This document shows positions 55,550 through 63,930 of a stretch of DNA of 64,000 nt, in pieces. This DNA comes from Akkermansia sp. (lineage in GTDB: Bacteria > Verrucomicrobiota > Verrucomicrobiia > Verrucomicrobiales > Akkermansiaceae). The notes below the pieces were generated by a model. That model was not told the DNA's origin, did no database searches, and worked only from the letters and a program-made list of their open reading frames with translations. Within the stretch, counting starts at the first letter, position 1. Each line of letters opens with the position of its first letter. The stretch spans positions 23,646 through 87,645 of the forward strand of contig JAFUQZ010000008.1 in the NCBI GenBank assembly GCA_017472085.1, given 5' to 3'. The translations under genes and the position numbers were made by a program.

Positions 55550-56866
55550 ATGGCTATTCTCATGCAAAAGACTCTCGGTAAGTGTGCCTCCATCGAAGGC
55601 ACGTCTCTGCACACGGGCAACCCCGTTAAGCTGACCATCAAGCCGGCTGATGTGAACACCGGGTTGAAGTTCCGCCGTATCGACCTGCCGGACAAACCTT
55701 TCATTGACGCTTCGGCAGCCAAGGTGCAGACGGTGGAGCGCGCCACTACGCTGGCAGAAGGCTCCGTCAAGGTACACACCGTGGAGCACATCCTCTCTGC
55801 CCTCACCGGCATGGGAGTCGATAACGCCATCATCGAAATGGACTCCAACGAGCCGCCCATCGGCGACGGCTCCGCCCGGCCGTATGTTGACCTCATCAAG
55901 CAGGCCGGCATCGTAGAGCAGGATGCCCCCTGCCAGGTGTGGGAAATCCGCGAACCCATCTCCGTGGAGAACAAGAACGGCTCCCAGATTATCATCATGC
56001 CGGATCGCAAGTTCCGCGTCTCCGTAACCGCCGTAGGTCCCAACGGTCGCGTGACTCAGTACTTCCATTCCGAAATCACCCCGGCCAACTATGAAAAAGA
56101 GCTGGCCAACTCCCGCACATTCTGCTTCTACGAGGACATCCAGCCGCTGCTGGAGAAGGGTCTCATCCAGGGCGGCACGCTGGACAACGCCATCGTCATC
56201 AAGGGTGATGAATACATCTGCGCCGGCGGTCTGCGCCACCACAACGAGTGCGCCCGCCACAAGGCCATGGACATGATTGGTGACCTCATCCTGAACGGCC
56301 GCCGCATTCTGGGCCATGTCATCGCCGTGATGCCCGGCCACGGCATCAACACCCAGATGGCTGCCAAGCTGCAACAGAAATTCGAGAGCATGGAGGCCAT
56401 GCGCCCGAAACCCTTCTTTCTGCCGGTGGGCACTTCCGTGCTGGAGACCCCGGAGGTGATGAACCTGCTGCCGCACCGCTATCCTTTCATGCTGGTAGAC
56501 CGCATCCTCGGCTTCGAGGGTGATAACAAGTGCATCGGCCAGAAGAACCTGACCATGAACGAGCTCTTCTTCCAGGGCCACTTCCCCGGCCGGCCGGTCA
56601 TGCCCGGCGTGCTCCAGCTGGAAGCCATGGCCCAGGTTGCCTCTATCCTCATGCTCCGCATCCCGGAGAATCAGGGCAAGATTGGCTACTTCATGAGCGC
56701 CGACAAGGTGAAGTGGCGCAAACCGGTGGTGCCGGGCGATGTTCTCATCATCGAAACAGAGCTCACCAAGATGCGCGGAGCCATTGGTCTGGCAGCTGCC
56801 CGTTGCACCGTCAATGGGGAGGTTACCTGCGAGGCCGAACTCAAATTCATGGTGGCTGACGCCTGA
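55550..56866 (+). CDS. lpxC-fabZ: LpxC-FabZ fusion: UDP-3-O-acyl-GlcNAc deacetylase / 3-hydroxyacyl-ACP dehydratase
   Basis: 438 aa. LpxC (1-~290): TLGKCASIEGTSLHTG, zinc His80 in HTVEHILSAL, PIGDGSARPYVDLI, SRTFCFYEDI and the HKxxD zinc motif in ARHKAMDMIGDLILNGR. FabZ (~300-438): LLPHRYPFMLVDRI, FFQGHFPGRPVMPGVLQLEA (active His ~343 and Glu) and KWRKPVVPGD. It couples the committed step of lipid A synthesis to fatty-acid elongation, both drawing on 3-hydroxyacyl-ACP. This fusion is known from Bacteroidota and some PVC bacteria. An open extension before ATG 55550 crosses the promoter and is rejected. Confidence 0.95.
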   Translation: MAILMQKTLGKCASIEGTSLHTGNPVKLTIKPADVNTGLKFRRIDLPDKPFIDASAAKVQTVERATTLAEGSVKVHTVEHILSALTGMGVDNAIIEMDSNEPPIGDGSARPYVDLIKQAGIVEQDAPCQVWEIREPISVENKNGSQIIIMPDRKFRVSVTAVGPNGRVTQYFHSEITPANYEKELANSRTFCFYEDIQPLLEKGLIQGGTLDNAIVIKGDEYICAGGLRHHNECARHKAMDMIGDLILNGRRILGHVIAVMPGHGINTQMAAKLQQKFESMEAMRPKPFFLPVGTSVLETPEVMNLLPHRYPFMLVDRILGFEGDNKCIGQKNLTMNELFFQGHFPGRPVMPGVLQLEAMAQVASILMLRIPENQGKIGYFMSADKVKWRKPVVPGDVLIIETELTKMRGAIGLAAARCTVNGEVTCEAELKFMVADA

Positions 56867-56904
56867 TTTTCGGGCAACAAAATGAAAAAAAACAACATCG
56901 GTGC

Positions 56905-56932
56905 TTGACATGCGCCGATTTTGGAGTATCAT
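56905..56932 (+). promoter_or_regulatory. rpmH-rnpA-yidD-yidC promoter
   Basis: TTGACA (56905-56910), 16-bp spacer, TATCAT (56927-56932). The ~55-nt leader contains the only clear Shine-Dalgarno site seen here, AGGAGA at 56980-56985, 8 nt before the ATG. Confidence 0.85.
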
Positions 56933-56993
56933 AGCCGCCCGGCCGTTTATTCCGGCTGACTAACCACTTCACAAATAACAGGAGAAATTAACT

Positions 56994-57176
56994 ATGAGCA
57001 AGAGAACATACCAGCCTTCCAAGCGCTGCCGCAAGCGCCAGTTCGGTTTCCGCGCCCGCATGGCTTCCAAGAACGGCCGCGCCATCCTCGCCCGCCGTCG
57101 CGCCAAGGGCCGCAAGCGTCTTCTGCCCAAGGGCGCAGAGGTGCACTACAAGCGCCACATCATCCAGCACGGCTGA
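56994..57176 (+). CDS. rpmH: Ribosomal protein L34
   Basis: 60 aa. [20 protein letters not shown] with [20 protein letters not shown] is the complete L34 sequence (44-46 aa in most bacteria); the extra ~15 residues [18 protein letters not shown] form a C-terminal extension. It has a canonical Shine-Dalgarno site. First gene of rpmH-rnpA-yidD-yidC; dnaA is not upstream. Confidence 0.95.
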   Translation: MSKRTYQPSKRCRKRQFGFRARMASKNGRAILARRRAKGRKRLLPKGAEVHYKRHIIQHG

Positions 57177-57260
57177 AGAACTGTTCCGCTGCCGGTTTGC
57201 TCTGTGGGAGTTTTCCCCTGCAATGCTGTCTGACGGAAGAAAAGTAACGCCCTGTTTACG

Positions 57261-57638
57261 ATGAAGCTGACACGGCGCCAGACCATGAAGCGAGCCAGCG
57301 AGTTCGCCATGGTACGCGCCGAAAGCTCATCCGCAGCAGGGCGTTTTCTTGTGCTGAGTGCAGCCCCCCTTCCCCGGGAGGCTGCTTCCGATGCCGGGAC
57401 GGCGGAATCCCGTTTCGGTATCATCACCACCCGAAAACTGGGGCATGCCGTTACCCGCAACCTGTTGCGGAGGCGCGTGCGCGAAATACTACGCGCACAC
57501 GGCGAACCTCTTTCCACCGGACGATACGTGGTCATCATCCCCCGGATTCATGCGGCCACAGCGTCCTACGAACAACTGGAGCGCGACTTCATCAAACAGA
57601 TGAAGAGACTGCTGCGCGGCGAATCCAAGGTATGCTGA
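57261..57638 (+). CDS. rnpA: Ribonuclease P protein component
   Basis: 125 aa. The RNA-binding signature [13 protein letters not shown] is at ~72-84 and [16 protein letters not shown] precedes it; [17 protein letters not shown] is the N-terminal strand. It assists RNase P RNA in tRNA 5' maturation. The stop overlaps the yidD start by 7 nt. Confidence 0.92.
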   Translation: MKLTRRQTMKRASEFAMVRAESSSAAGRFLVLSAAPLPREAASDAGTAESRFGIITTRKLGHAVTRNLLRRRVREILRAHGEPLSTGRYVVIIPRIHAATASYEQLERDFIKQMKRLLRGESKVC

Positions 57639-57874
57639 AGCAACTGCTCATCCTCCCGGTGCGCTTCTACAAGCGCTTCATCAGCGGCCCGCTGCATTTC
57701 ATCTGCGGACCGGGGAGCGGTTGCAGGTTCACCCCCAGTTGTTCCACCTACTTCATCCAGGCCGTGGAAACCCACGGTGCATTCAAAGGTGCAGCTCTGG
57801 GCATCTGGCGCATACTGCGCTGCAATCCCTGGGGCGGCTGCGGACATGACCCCGTCCCGCCCCGCAAACAATAA
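57632..57874 (+). CDS. yidD: Membrane protein insertion efficiency factor YidD
   Basis: 80 aa. The family core is intact: [38 protein letters not shown] and [16 protein letters not shown]. Small amphipathic membrane protein assisting YidC. It overlaps rnpA and lies 44 nt before yidC. Confidence 0.95.
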   Translation: MLKQLLILPVRFYKRFISGPLHFICGPGSGCRFTPSCSTYFIQAVETHGAFKGAALGIWRILRCNPWGGCGHDPVPPRKQ

Positions 57875-57918
57875 TCCGGAGCACAGGCAATTTTCCTTAA
57901 CCCCCGACACTAACAATT

Positions 57919-59856
57919 ATGGACAAAAAAGCATGGATTGTCGTGACAATCTGCATGGTTCTTCTGGGCGTGCAGTATTACATGAACAAGACACAGCAGG
58001 AGGAAGCCGCTGCCGCAGCAGCGAATCAGCCCGCCGTACAGCAGGCTGCCACTCCTGCTGCCCCCGAACAGGCAGCGACACCTGCCGCCGCGCCGGCGAG
58101 CACTGAGGCAACCGCCGCTACCCCGGCAACACCTGCTCCGCAGCAACCCGCAGCAGAGGCCGCCACCATTGCCACCCTCGTCGGCAAAACCGCAGACGGC
58201 AAGGAAGTGGCCCGCTACAGCTTCCGCAACATCGGCGGCAGCATCAGCAGCGTGGAAATGCTGGGCAAGGTCATCAACACCACCCGCCCGGAGCTGAGTC
58301 AGACCAACGTTCTCATCAACTCCAACCCCAATCAGGGTATCGGCACTCTGATGTTCGGTCTCAGCGAGACCTCTGCCCCCACCTTTGACAATACGGTGTA
58401 CACCGTTCTGCCCGCCCAGACCAACGACAAACAGGTGGTGCTGGTGGGTCAGCGCGATGGTCTCATCATCCGCAAGATATACACCCTCAAGCCGCTGCAG
58501 GTGGGTGATGATGTCATTGACGGCAACGCTTTCGCCCTCGACCTCAAAATCGATGTCCAGAACACCTCCGGGCAGACCATGGATGTGCGCAACTGGGGTA
58601 TCTATGCCGGCGGCATGAACCGCATCTCCACAGATGAAGCCGCCTATTACACCTACTTTGTGACGCTGGATGACGGCGACTTCGACAAGTACGACGCGGG
58701 CGAGTTCAGCCCATGGTTCGGCAAGAAGAAAGAACGCATCCTCGTGACCGACGGCGAACAGCTGGAGTGGGCCGGTGTCATGAACCAGTACTACGCCAGC
58801 CTCATCAAGCCCAACAACGGCTCCGGCAACAACGCTTTCTACGCTGCCCCCACCGCTTTCCCCCTGCAGGTCAAGGGTGAGGCCTCCGAGGGCGTGGAGC
58901 TGGCTCTGGGCATTCCGGAATTCTCCCTCAGCCCCAAGACGGCAGAGATGCCCGGCGGCCAGAAGAACCTGAGCTTCAGCATCTTCACCGGGCCCAAGCT
59001 CAACCTCATGCTGGACGGCATGACCGATGAGTTCCGCATGCTCGACCGCATCATGGACTACGGCATCTTCCACCCCATCAGCTATTCCATGAACTGGCTC
59101 ATCAACATCTTCCACGGCTGGTTCGGCAACTGGGGCTGGTCCATCGTTGCCATGACCTTCGTGGTGCGCCTGCTCATCTGGCCGCTCTACCGCAAGAGCT
59201 ACATCAGCATGAAGCGCATGAGCCTGCTGCAGCCCCACATGAAGGAGCTCAAGGAAAAATACCCGAACGACCCGCAGAAGGTCAATGCCGGCATGATGAA
59301 GCTCTACCAGGAGTACGGCATCTCCCCGCTGGGCGGCTGTCTGCCCATGCTGCTGCAGATTCCCATCTTCTTCTCCTTCTTCTATGTGTTGCAGACGGCA
59401 GCAGAGTTCCGCGGAGCGGAATGGTGCGGCTGGGTGACGGACCTCTCCCAGATGGACACCGTGTTCTCCTTCCCCTTCATGGGCTGGGAGGTTCCCGTGA
59501 ACGTGCTGCCCATCCTGATGGCCGCCACCATGATTATCCAGATGCACATGACCCCCGCCACGGGTGACCCCACACAGGTGAAGATTATGCGCTGGATGCC
59601 CCTGCTCTTCTTCGTGTTCTGTTACACGTACCCGAGTGCCCTGGCTCTGTACTGGACCACCACCAATGTCATCTCCATCATCCAGACACTCATCATCAAG
59701 CGCGTCCCCATCCCGGAGCTCACCAAGGTAGCCCCGAAGAAGGGCGGCAAGAAAGGTTTCTTCCAGCGCATGATGGAAGCCCAGCAGGCCGCCCTGGCCG
59801 AGCAGCAGCGCCAGCAACAGCGCAATGCTCAGAATGATGCCATGCGCCGCCGCTGA
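57919..59856 (+). CDS. yidC: Membrane protein insertase YidC
   Basis: 645 aa. N-terminal helix (AWIVVTICMVLLGVQYYM), an Ala/Pro/Gln-rich linker (~30-80), the large periplasmic beta-domain typical of Gram-negative YidC, then the conserved five-helix core with LIWPLYRKSYISMKRMSLLQ, YQEYGISPLGGCLPMLLQIP (positively charged groove region), and FSFFYVLQTAAEFRGAEWCG. The C terminus is Lys/Gln/Arg-rich, as expected for ribosome contact. Terminator follows. Confidence 0.96.
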   Translation: MDKKAWIVVTICMVLLGVQYYMNKTQQEEAAAAAANQPAVQQAATPAAPEQAATPAAAPASTEATAATPATPAPQQPAAEAATIATLVGKTADGKEVARYSFRNIGGSISSVEMLGKVINTTRPELSQTNVLINSNPNQGIGTLMFGLSETSAPTFDNTVYTVLPAQTNDKQVVLVGQRDGLIIRKIYTLKPLQVGDDVIDGNAFALDLKIDVQNTSGQTMDVRNWGIYAGGMNRISTDEAAYYTYFVTLDDGDFDKYDAGEFSPWFGKKKERILVTDGEQLEWAGVMNQYYASLIKPNNGSGNNAFYAAPTAFPLQVKGEASEGVELALGIPEFSLSPKTAEMPGGQKNLSFSIFTGPKLNLMLDGMTDEFRMLDRIMDYGIFHPISYSMNWLINIFHGWFGNWGWSIVAMTFVVRLLIWPLYRKSYISMKRMSLLQPHMKELKEKYPNDPQKVNAGMMKLYQEYGISPLGGCLPMLLQIPIFFSFFYVLQTAAEFRGAEWCGWVTDLSQMDTVFSFPFMGWEVPVNVLPILMAATMIIQMHMTPATGDPTQVKIMRWMPLLFFVFCYTYPSALALYWTTTNVISIIQTLIIKRVPIPELTKVAPKKGGKKGFFQRMMEAQQAALAEQQRQQQRNAQNDAMRRR

Positions 59857-59888
59857 TAACCGCCGCATGCACCGCTGAAAAACATTTC

Positions 59889-59923
59889 ACCCGGTTCTGC
59901 TTCCTCTGCAGAACCGGGTTTTT
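59889..59923 (+). terminator. yidC operon terminator
   Basis: Perfect 12-bp stem ACCCGGTTCTGC / GCAGAACCGGGT, 7-nt loop, T5. Confidence 0.95.
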
Positions 59924-59954
59924 CATTCCCCTGCCGGAATGGGGCAACGCACAA

Positions 59955-59976
59955 GTATCCCAAAGATTTGGTCAAA
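59955..59976. repeat. Copy B of the dispersed palindromic motif
   Basis: GTATCCCAAAGATTTGG then TCAAA; the left half is perfect and the right half is degenerate. Confidence 0.45.
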
Positions 59977-60007
59977 ATCCCCATTATGCACTAAAAATGG
60001 GCACGCT

Positions 60008-60036
60008 TTGTCAAATATCTCTTGGTGGGGTATCAT
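60008..60036 (+). promoter_or_regulatory. Orphan promoter-like sequence in the yidC-ahb gap
   Basis: TTGTCA (60008-60013), 17-bp spacer, TATCAT (60031-60036). No gene starts nearby; a short transcript could include a CGGC-GTAA-GCCG hairpin (~60077-60090) followed by TTAATTTTAATT. Confidence 0.4.
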
Positions 60037-60134
60037 GAGACCCATTCATTGCCGGAAGTGTCCGTTTATCCCAATATCGGCGTAAGCCGCTTAATTTTAA
60101 TTCGCAAATCGTCATTCGTCATTCGTAAATCCAC

Positions 60135-60156
60135 GTATCCCAAATCTTTGGGACAC
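60135..60156. repeat. Copy C of the dispersed palindromic motif
   Basis: Half-sites GTATCCCAAA and TTTGGGACAC form an almost perfect 22-bp palindrome, ~30 bp upstream of the ahb promoter. Confidence 0.55.
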
Positions 60157-60185
60157 GCGTATGGGGGTGACGCAGTTGCCGCAGA

Positions 60186-60220
60186 TTAGGCTTTAACGGA
60201 AGCGAGTGTTGGTGTATAAT
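60186..60220 (+). promoter_or_regulatory. Promoter of the ahbD-like/ahbC operon
   Basis: TTAGGCTTT (60186-60194), 11 nt, GTGTTGGTGTATAATGC (TATAAT 60215-60220). Same architecture as the ychF promoter; a GTG start lies 7 nt after the -10. Confidence 0.7.
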
Positions 60221-60227
60221 GCACCGC

Positions 60228-61301
60228 GTGTCTGCTGCAAAACATCCTGCGATGTGCGATTTCAACGAACGCCCGTTCATCCTCTTCTGGGAGGTGACAC
60301 GCGCCTGTGCCCTGGCCTGCCGCCATTGCCGCGCCATCGCCCAGCCGAAAGCCCACCCGCTGGAGCTGAATCACGAGGAGGCCATGGAGCTGACGGATAA
60401 GATTGCAGCGCTGGCTCCGCCCATGCTGGTGCTGACAGGCGGAGACCCGATGATGCGGCGGGATATCTTTGATATCATCCGGCGGGCATCTGAGGCCGGG
60501 CTGCGTGTGGCCCTGAGCCCGGCGGCTACCCCCCGCCTGCTCAACACGGATTTCCACAAACTGCGCGAAGCCGGGGTCGTGAGCCTGAGCCTGAGCCTGG
60601 ACGGCGCCACCCGGGAGAGCCACGATGCCTTCCGCCGCGTGCCCCACACCTTTGAGCACACGCTGAAAGCCGCGCAGATGGCCAAGGAAGCAGGAATCCA
60701 GCTGCAGATTAACACGACGGTAGCCCACAGCACCCTGCCGGAGATGCCGGCATTCATAGAGCTGATGAAGCAGATTGCCCCGGATGTGTGGAGTGTGTTC
60801 CTGCTGGTGCCCACGGGGCGTGCCACAGCAGAAGATTTGCCCACGGCCGAGGAGCTGGAGGAACTCTGGCAGAAGCTCATTTCCCTGCGCGGTGAACTTC
60901 CCTTCGCCATCAAGACCACAGAGGGCCACCACTACCGCCGTGCGCTCATGCAGGCCGCACGCCAATCCGGCGCACCGGCCCCCCGCCATCTGATACCCAC
61001 CCGGGATGGCAAGGGGGTGGCATTCATCTCCCACATCGGCGAGATTCAGCCCAGCGGCTTCCTCCCCATCACCGCCGGCAATGTCCGCACGGATGACCTG
61101 GCCACCGTGTACCGCACACATCCCCTCTTCACCCGCTTGCGGGACGATGATGCCCTGGGCGGCAAATGCGGAGTCTGTGAGTACCGCCGCATCTGCGGGG
61201 GCTCCCGCGCCCGCGCTTTCGGCACCTGCGGCGACATGTTCGGCCCGGAACCCCTCTGTCATTACATACCCGCCGCCCTGCGCGGCCCAGCACAGCCATG
61301 A
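60228..61301 (+). CDS. Radical SAM/SPASM protein, AhbD/TIGR04053-like (putative heme synthesis)
   Basis: 357 aa. The SAM 4Fe-4S motif CALACRHC (Cys27, 31, 34) is in EVTRACALACRHCRAIA. MLVLTGGDPMMRRDIFDIIR, SLSLDGATRESHDAFR and INTTV follow, and a SPASM-type cluster region has KCGVCEYRRICGGSRARA. The pattern is that of TIGR04053/AhbD-type proteins; AhbD decarboxylates Fe-coproporphyrin III to heme. The next gene is a clear ahbC and overlaps it by 4 nt, supporting this role. The ATG at 60219 overlaps the -10 box, so GTG 60228 is chosen. Confidence 0.75.
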   Translation: MSAAKHPAMCDFNERPFILFWEVTRACALACRHCRAIAQPKAHPLELNHEEAMELTDKIAALAPPMLVLTGGDPMMRRDIFDIIRRASEAGLRVALSPAATPRLLNTDFHKLREAGVVSLSLSLDGATRESHDAFRRVPHTFEHTLKAAQMAKEAGIQLQINTTVAHSTLPEMPAFIELMKQIAPDVWSVFLLVPTGRATAEDLPTAEELEELWQKLISLRGELPFAIKTTEGHHYRRALMQAARQSGAPAPRHLIPTRDGKGVAFISHIGEIQPSGFLPITAGNVRTDDLATVYRTHPLFTRLRDDDALGGKCGVCEYRRICGGSRARAFGTCGDMFGPEPLCHYIPAALRGPAQP

Positions 61302-62545
61302 TTAACATCACCAAACTGCAGACAGGAGCCGCCCAACCGGCAGATCACATCCGCTACGGACAGGGCGACGGCTCCGCGCACCCTCACGCCAGCACGGCCA
61401 CCTGCACCCCCACCTCCTCGCGCACACGCAAACCCATCGTGGTCTGGAACATTACCCGCACCTGCAACCTGCGCTGCATCCACTGCTACGCAGACTCGCA
61501 TGCCGAGCGTTACCCGGGAGAACTGAACTGGGAGCAATGCTGCGAGGTCATTGACGACCTGGCCGCATACAAGGTGAATGCCCTGCTGCTTTCCGGCGGT
61601 GAGCCCCTGCTGCACCCGCAGCTGCCGCAGCTGCTGGAGCGCTCCACTGAGCGCGGGCTCAAAGTCACCATCTCCACCAACGGCACCCGCATCACACCCG
61701 ACCTCGCACGGCGTTTCAAGGAACTGGGCGTTGCCTACGTCGGCATCTCGCTGGACGGCATCGGTGAGGTACACGATCAATTCCGAGGCGTGCAGGGCGC
61801 GTTTGAGGGCGCTATCCGCGGTTTCCGGCTCTGCGAGGAAGTGGGGCAGAAAACCGGGCTGCGTCTCACCCTCACCCGCAACAACGTGCAGAGCATGGAG
61901 CAGATTCTCGGCTTCATTGAGCAGGAAAACATCCAACGCGTCTGCTTCTACCACCTGGTGCCCACCGGCCGCGGCGTGGATGTGGCCTGCCTCAGGCCGG
62001 AGGAAGCCCGCGCGGCCATGGATATGCTGATTGACCGTGCCGAGACCTGGCACAGGAGCGGTCAGACCCGCGAGCTGTTGACCGTCACACAGCCGGCGGA
62101 CGGCATCTACCTGCTGCTGCGGCAGCTGCGCGAAGGCAATCCCCTGGCAGAGCAGACGTTCCGCCTCCTCTCCTGGAACGGCGGCGGTGCCAACAGCTCC
62201 GGCCGCGGCATTGCCAACATTGATACCCAGGGCAACATCCACCCCGACCAGTTCTGGCAAAGCGTCACCCTCGGCAATGTCAAAACCCGGAAGTTCTCCG
62301 ATGTCTGGGAGGCGGCCTATGAACCTTCTGCTGCTCAGCTCAACGAGCTGCGCGGCAGCGATGACCCCGCCGAGCGGCAGAAAAAACTCTCCGGCCGCTG
62401 CGCGACATGCAAACATTTCCGCCTCTGCGGCGGCGGATTCCGCACTCGCGCGGCTTTCGCCAACGGTCACTGGTACGGCTCTGACCCCGGCTGCTATCTG
62501 ACCGATGAAGAGACCCAAATCGACCTCTCCGGTATCTTTTCGTAA
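61298..62545 (+). CDS. ahbC: 12,18-didecarboxysiroheme deacetylase, radical SAM
   Basis: 415 aa. VVWNITRTCNLRCIHCYADS carries the CxxxCxxC cluster (Cys56, 60, 63). LLSGGEPLLHPQLPQLLERS, ISTNGTRITPDLARRFKELG, YVGISLDGIGEVHDQFRGVQ, VCFYHLVPTGRG and GIANIDTQGNIHPDQFWQSV align with AhbC, and a C-terminal cluster region CATCKHFRLCGGGFRTRA is present. It removes acetate side chains from didecarboxysiroheme to give Fe-coproporphyrin III. ATGA overlap with the previous gene. The ahbAB and siroheme genes are not in the window. Confidence 0.88.
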   Translation: MINITKLQTGAAQPADHIRYGQGDGSAHPHASTATCTPTSSRTRKPIVVWNITRTCNLRCIHCYADSHAERYPGELNWEQCCEVIDDLAAYKVNALLLSGGEPLLHPQLPQLLERSTERGLKVTISTNGTRITPDLARRFKELGVAYVGISLDGIGEVHDQFRGVQGAFEGAIRGFRLCEEVGQKTGLRLTLTRNNVQSMEQILGFIEQENIQRVCFYHLVPTGRGVDVACLRPEEARAAMDMLIDRAETWHRSGQTRELLTVTQPADGIYLLLRQLREGNPLAEQTFRLLSWNGGGANSSGRGIANIDTQGNIHPDQFWQSVTLGNVKTRKFSDVWEAAYEPSAAQLNELRGSDDPAERQKKLSGRCATCKHFRLCGGGFRTRAAFANGHWYGSDPGCYLTDEETQIDLSGIFS

Positions 62546-62583
62546 AAAAATGCTCAAATTCGGCTGATTTCATCAATTTTCGC

Positions 62584-62612
62584 TTGCATGCGATTGAACA
62601 ATGTGGTATTCC
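62584..62612 (+). promoter_or_regulatory. Promoter of the TIGR04073 gene
   Basis: TTGCAT (62584-62589), 17-bp spacer, TATTCC (62607-62612), 10 nt to the ATG. Confidence 0.55.
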
Positions 62613-62622
62613 TGATTCTGTC

Positions 62623-63051
62623 ATGAAGCGCTTACTCCTTTCTACACTTCTTCTGGCCATTGCCGGAACGGCCTATGCCGACATTCAGGCTCCGCCCGCT
62701 TCCGAATACACGGCCACCCGCAAGCTGGGTCGCGCCCTCAGCAATGTTCTCTTTGCCGTGGACGAAATTCCCAACACCGTTATCCGCTGGAACGAACGCG
62801 AAGGCAACAATGCCGGCTTCACCGTTGGTATCGTTGACGGCGTTGCCCGCACTTTCACCCGCATGGGCTACGGCTTCTATGAGCTGGTGACTTTCTGGGC
62901 TCCCACCTACAAGTGCACCTACCGCCCGCCCTATCAGGGCAGCTGCGGCCGCAGCGGACTCAAGGAATTCAACACCTGGTCCGGTTTCACCGAATTCCCC
63001 GCTGAGCTCGGCATGGACACCCAGTACGATTACGCTCGCCAGCGCGACTAA
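62623..63051 (+). CDS. TIGR04073-type exosortase system-associated protein
   Basis: 142 aa with signal peptide MKRLLLSTLLLAIAGTAYA. The core TRKLGRALSNVLFAVDEIPN, VGIVDGVARTFTRMGYGFYE and LVTFWAPTYKCTY matches the family found in genomes with exosortase/PEP-CTERM systems; its function is unknown. It probably sits in the periplasm or outer membrane. The open frame begins 13 codons earlier in the -35 box; ATG 62623 starts the signal peptide. A terminator follows. Confidence 0.8.
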   Translation: MKRLLLSTLLLAIAGTAYADIQAPPASEYTATRKLGRALSNVLFAVDEIPNTVIRWNEREGNNAGFTVGIVDGVARTFTRMGYGFYELVTFWAPTYKCTYRPPYQGSCGRSGLKEFNTWSGFTEFPAELGMDTQYDYARQRD

Positions 63052-63085
63052 TCCGTATCTCTCTCTCAAGGATTTTTTCTACAAT

Positions 63086-63117
63086 CGGCTGCATCGGAAA
63101 ACGATGCAGCCGTTTTT
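63086..63117 (+). terminator. Terminator of the TIGR04073 gene
   Basis: Perfect 11-bp stem CGGCTGCATCG / CGATGCAGCCG, 5-nt loop, T5. Confidence 0.93.
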
Positions 63118-63176
63118 CTTATACTCCCCCCCCTTGTTGATTGAACAAAGCTCATCAGATTGCCCTCTAACACATC

Positions 63177-63848
63177 ATGGAGGAGAACGAGGCGAATTAT
63201 ACTGTCGGCTGTCTGCCGGCACTAGCCTATCTGACAGCATTGATGGGTATCATCAGCGCCCCGTTCTGCTGGCTTCTCAAGGATGGGCTGCTCGGTGCCT
63301 ACCCCAGCTACGGAGTGGGAGCTCTCTCGCATTTCTTCCGGTGTTATCTGTGGGGACTCTGGCCCACCGCCACCCTGGTGCTGATAATATGGGTGACGCG
63401 TTCGCGCATCACACGCCGCATCTGCCTGGGGCTGCTGGCCATCTGCATCGGCCTGTTTCTGCTACCCTGTGTGTACAGCAAAGCATTCATCGGACACAAA
63501 TCCCGGGATACGCCTTTTTCCTCTGCGGCCTGCATAACGCTGTGGCATCAGGGACAGGCCCGCACCTGCCAATGGCCGACTGAAAAGATGAGCTGCGAAA
63601 ACGATAGGCTCTGGCATGACTGGGTGTACGCCCACAATTCCACCCACTGTTGGCGCAGCATGCGCGGGCGCATCCAATCCCCCATCGCCGGATGCCGATT
63701 GAGCAGCGGGCGCATCTTCTGGAATGATAAACAGGTGGAAATCACCACCAAACGCGGCACTTTCACCCGCCCGCGCAACGCCCAAGACGACAGACTGCTC
63801 CGGTTCTTCTTTCAGGAACTTGCCGCGTCCCCCTCCTCCGCCGGATGA
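63177..63848 (+). CDS. Hypothetical small membrane protein
   Basis: 223 aa: three N-terminal helices (PALAYLTALMGIISAPFCWL; WGLWPTATLVLIIWVT; RRICLGLLAICIGLFLLPCV) and a ~120-residue soluble domain rich in Trp, His, Cys and Arg (WHDWVYAHNSTHCWRSMRGR). No family recognised. No convincing promoter within the 60 nt after the preceding terminator. Confidence 0.6.
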   Translation: MEENEANYTVGCLPALAYLTALMGIISAPFCWLLKDGLLGAYPSYGVGALSHFFRCYLWGLWPTATLVLIIWVTRSRITRRICLGLLAICIGLFLLPCVYSKAFIGHKSRDTPFSSAACITLWHQGQARTCQWPTEKMSCENDRLWHDWVYAHNSTHCWRSMRGRIQSPIAGCRLSSGRIFWNDKQVEITTKRGTFTRPRNAQDDRLLRFFFQELAASPSSAG

Positions 63849-63865
63849 GCAGCAACTCCTCACAT

Positions 63866-63887
63866 GTGTCCCAAAGTTTTTCAGGGA
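63866..63887. repeat. Copy D of the dispersed palindromic motif
   Basis: Only the GTGTCCCAAAG half is well kept; it follows the stop codon of the last gene. Confidence 0.35.
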
Positions 63888-63930
63888 GGAGCAAGGTGAT
63901 AACCTCTTTCTTGCTGGCACAAAAATAAAA

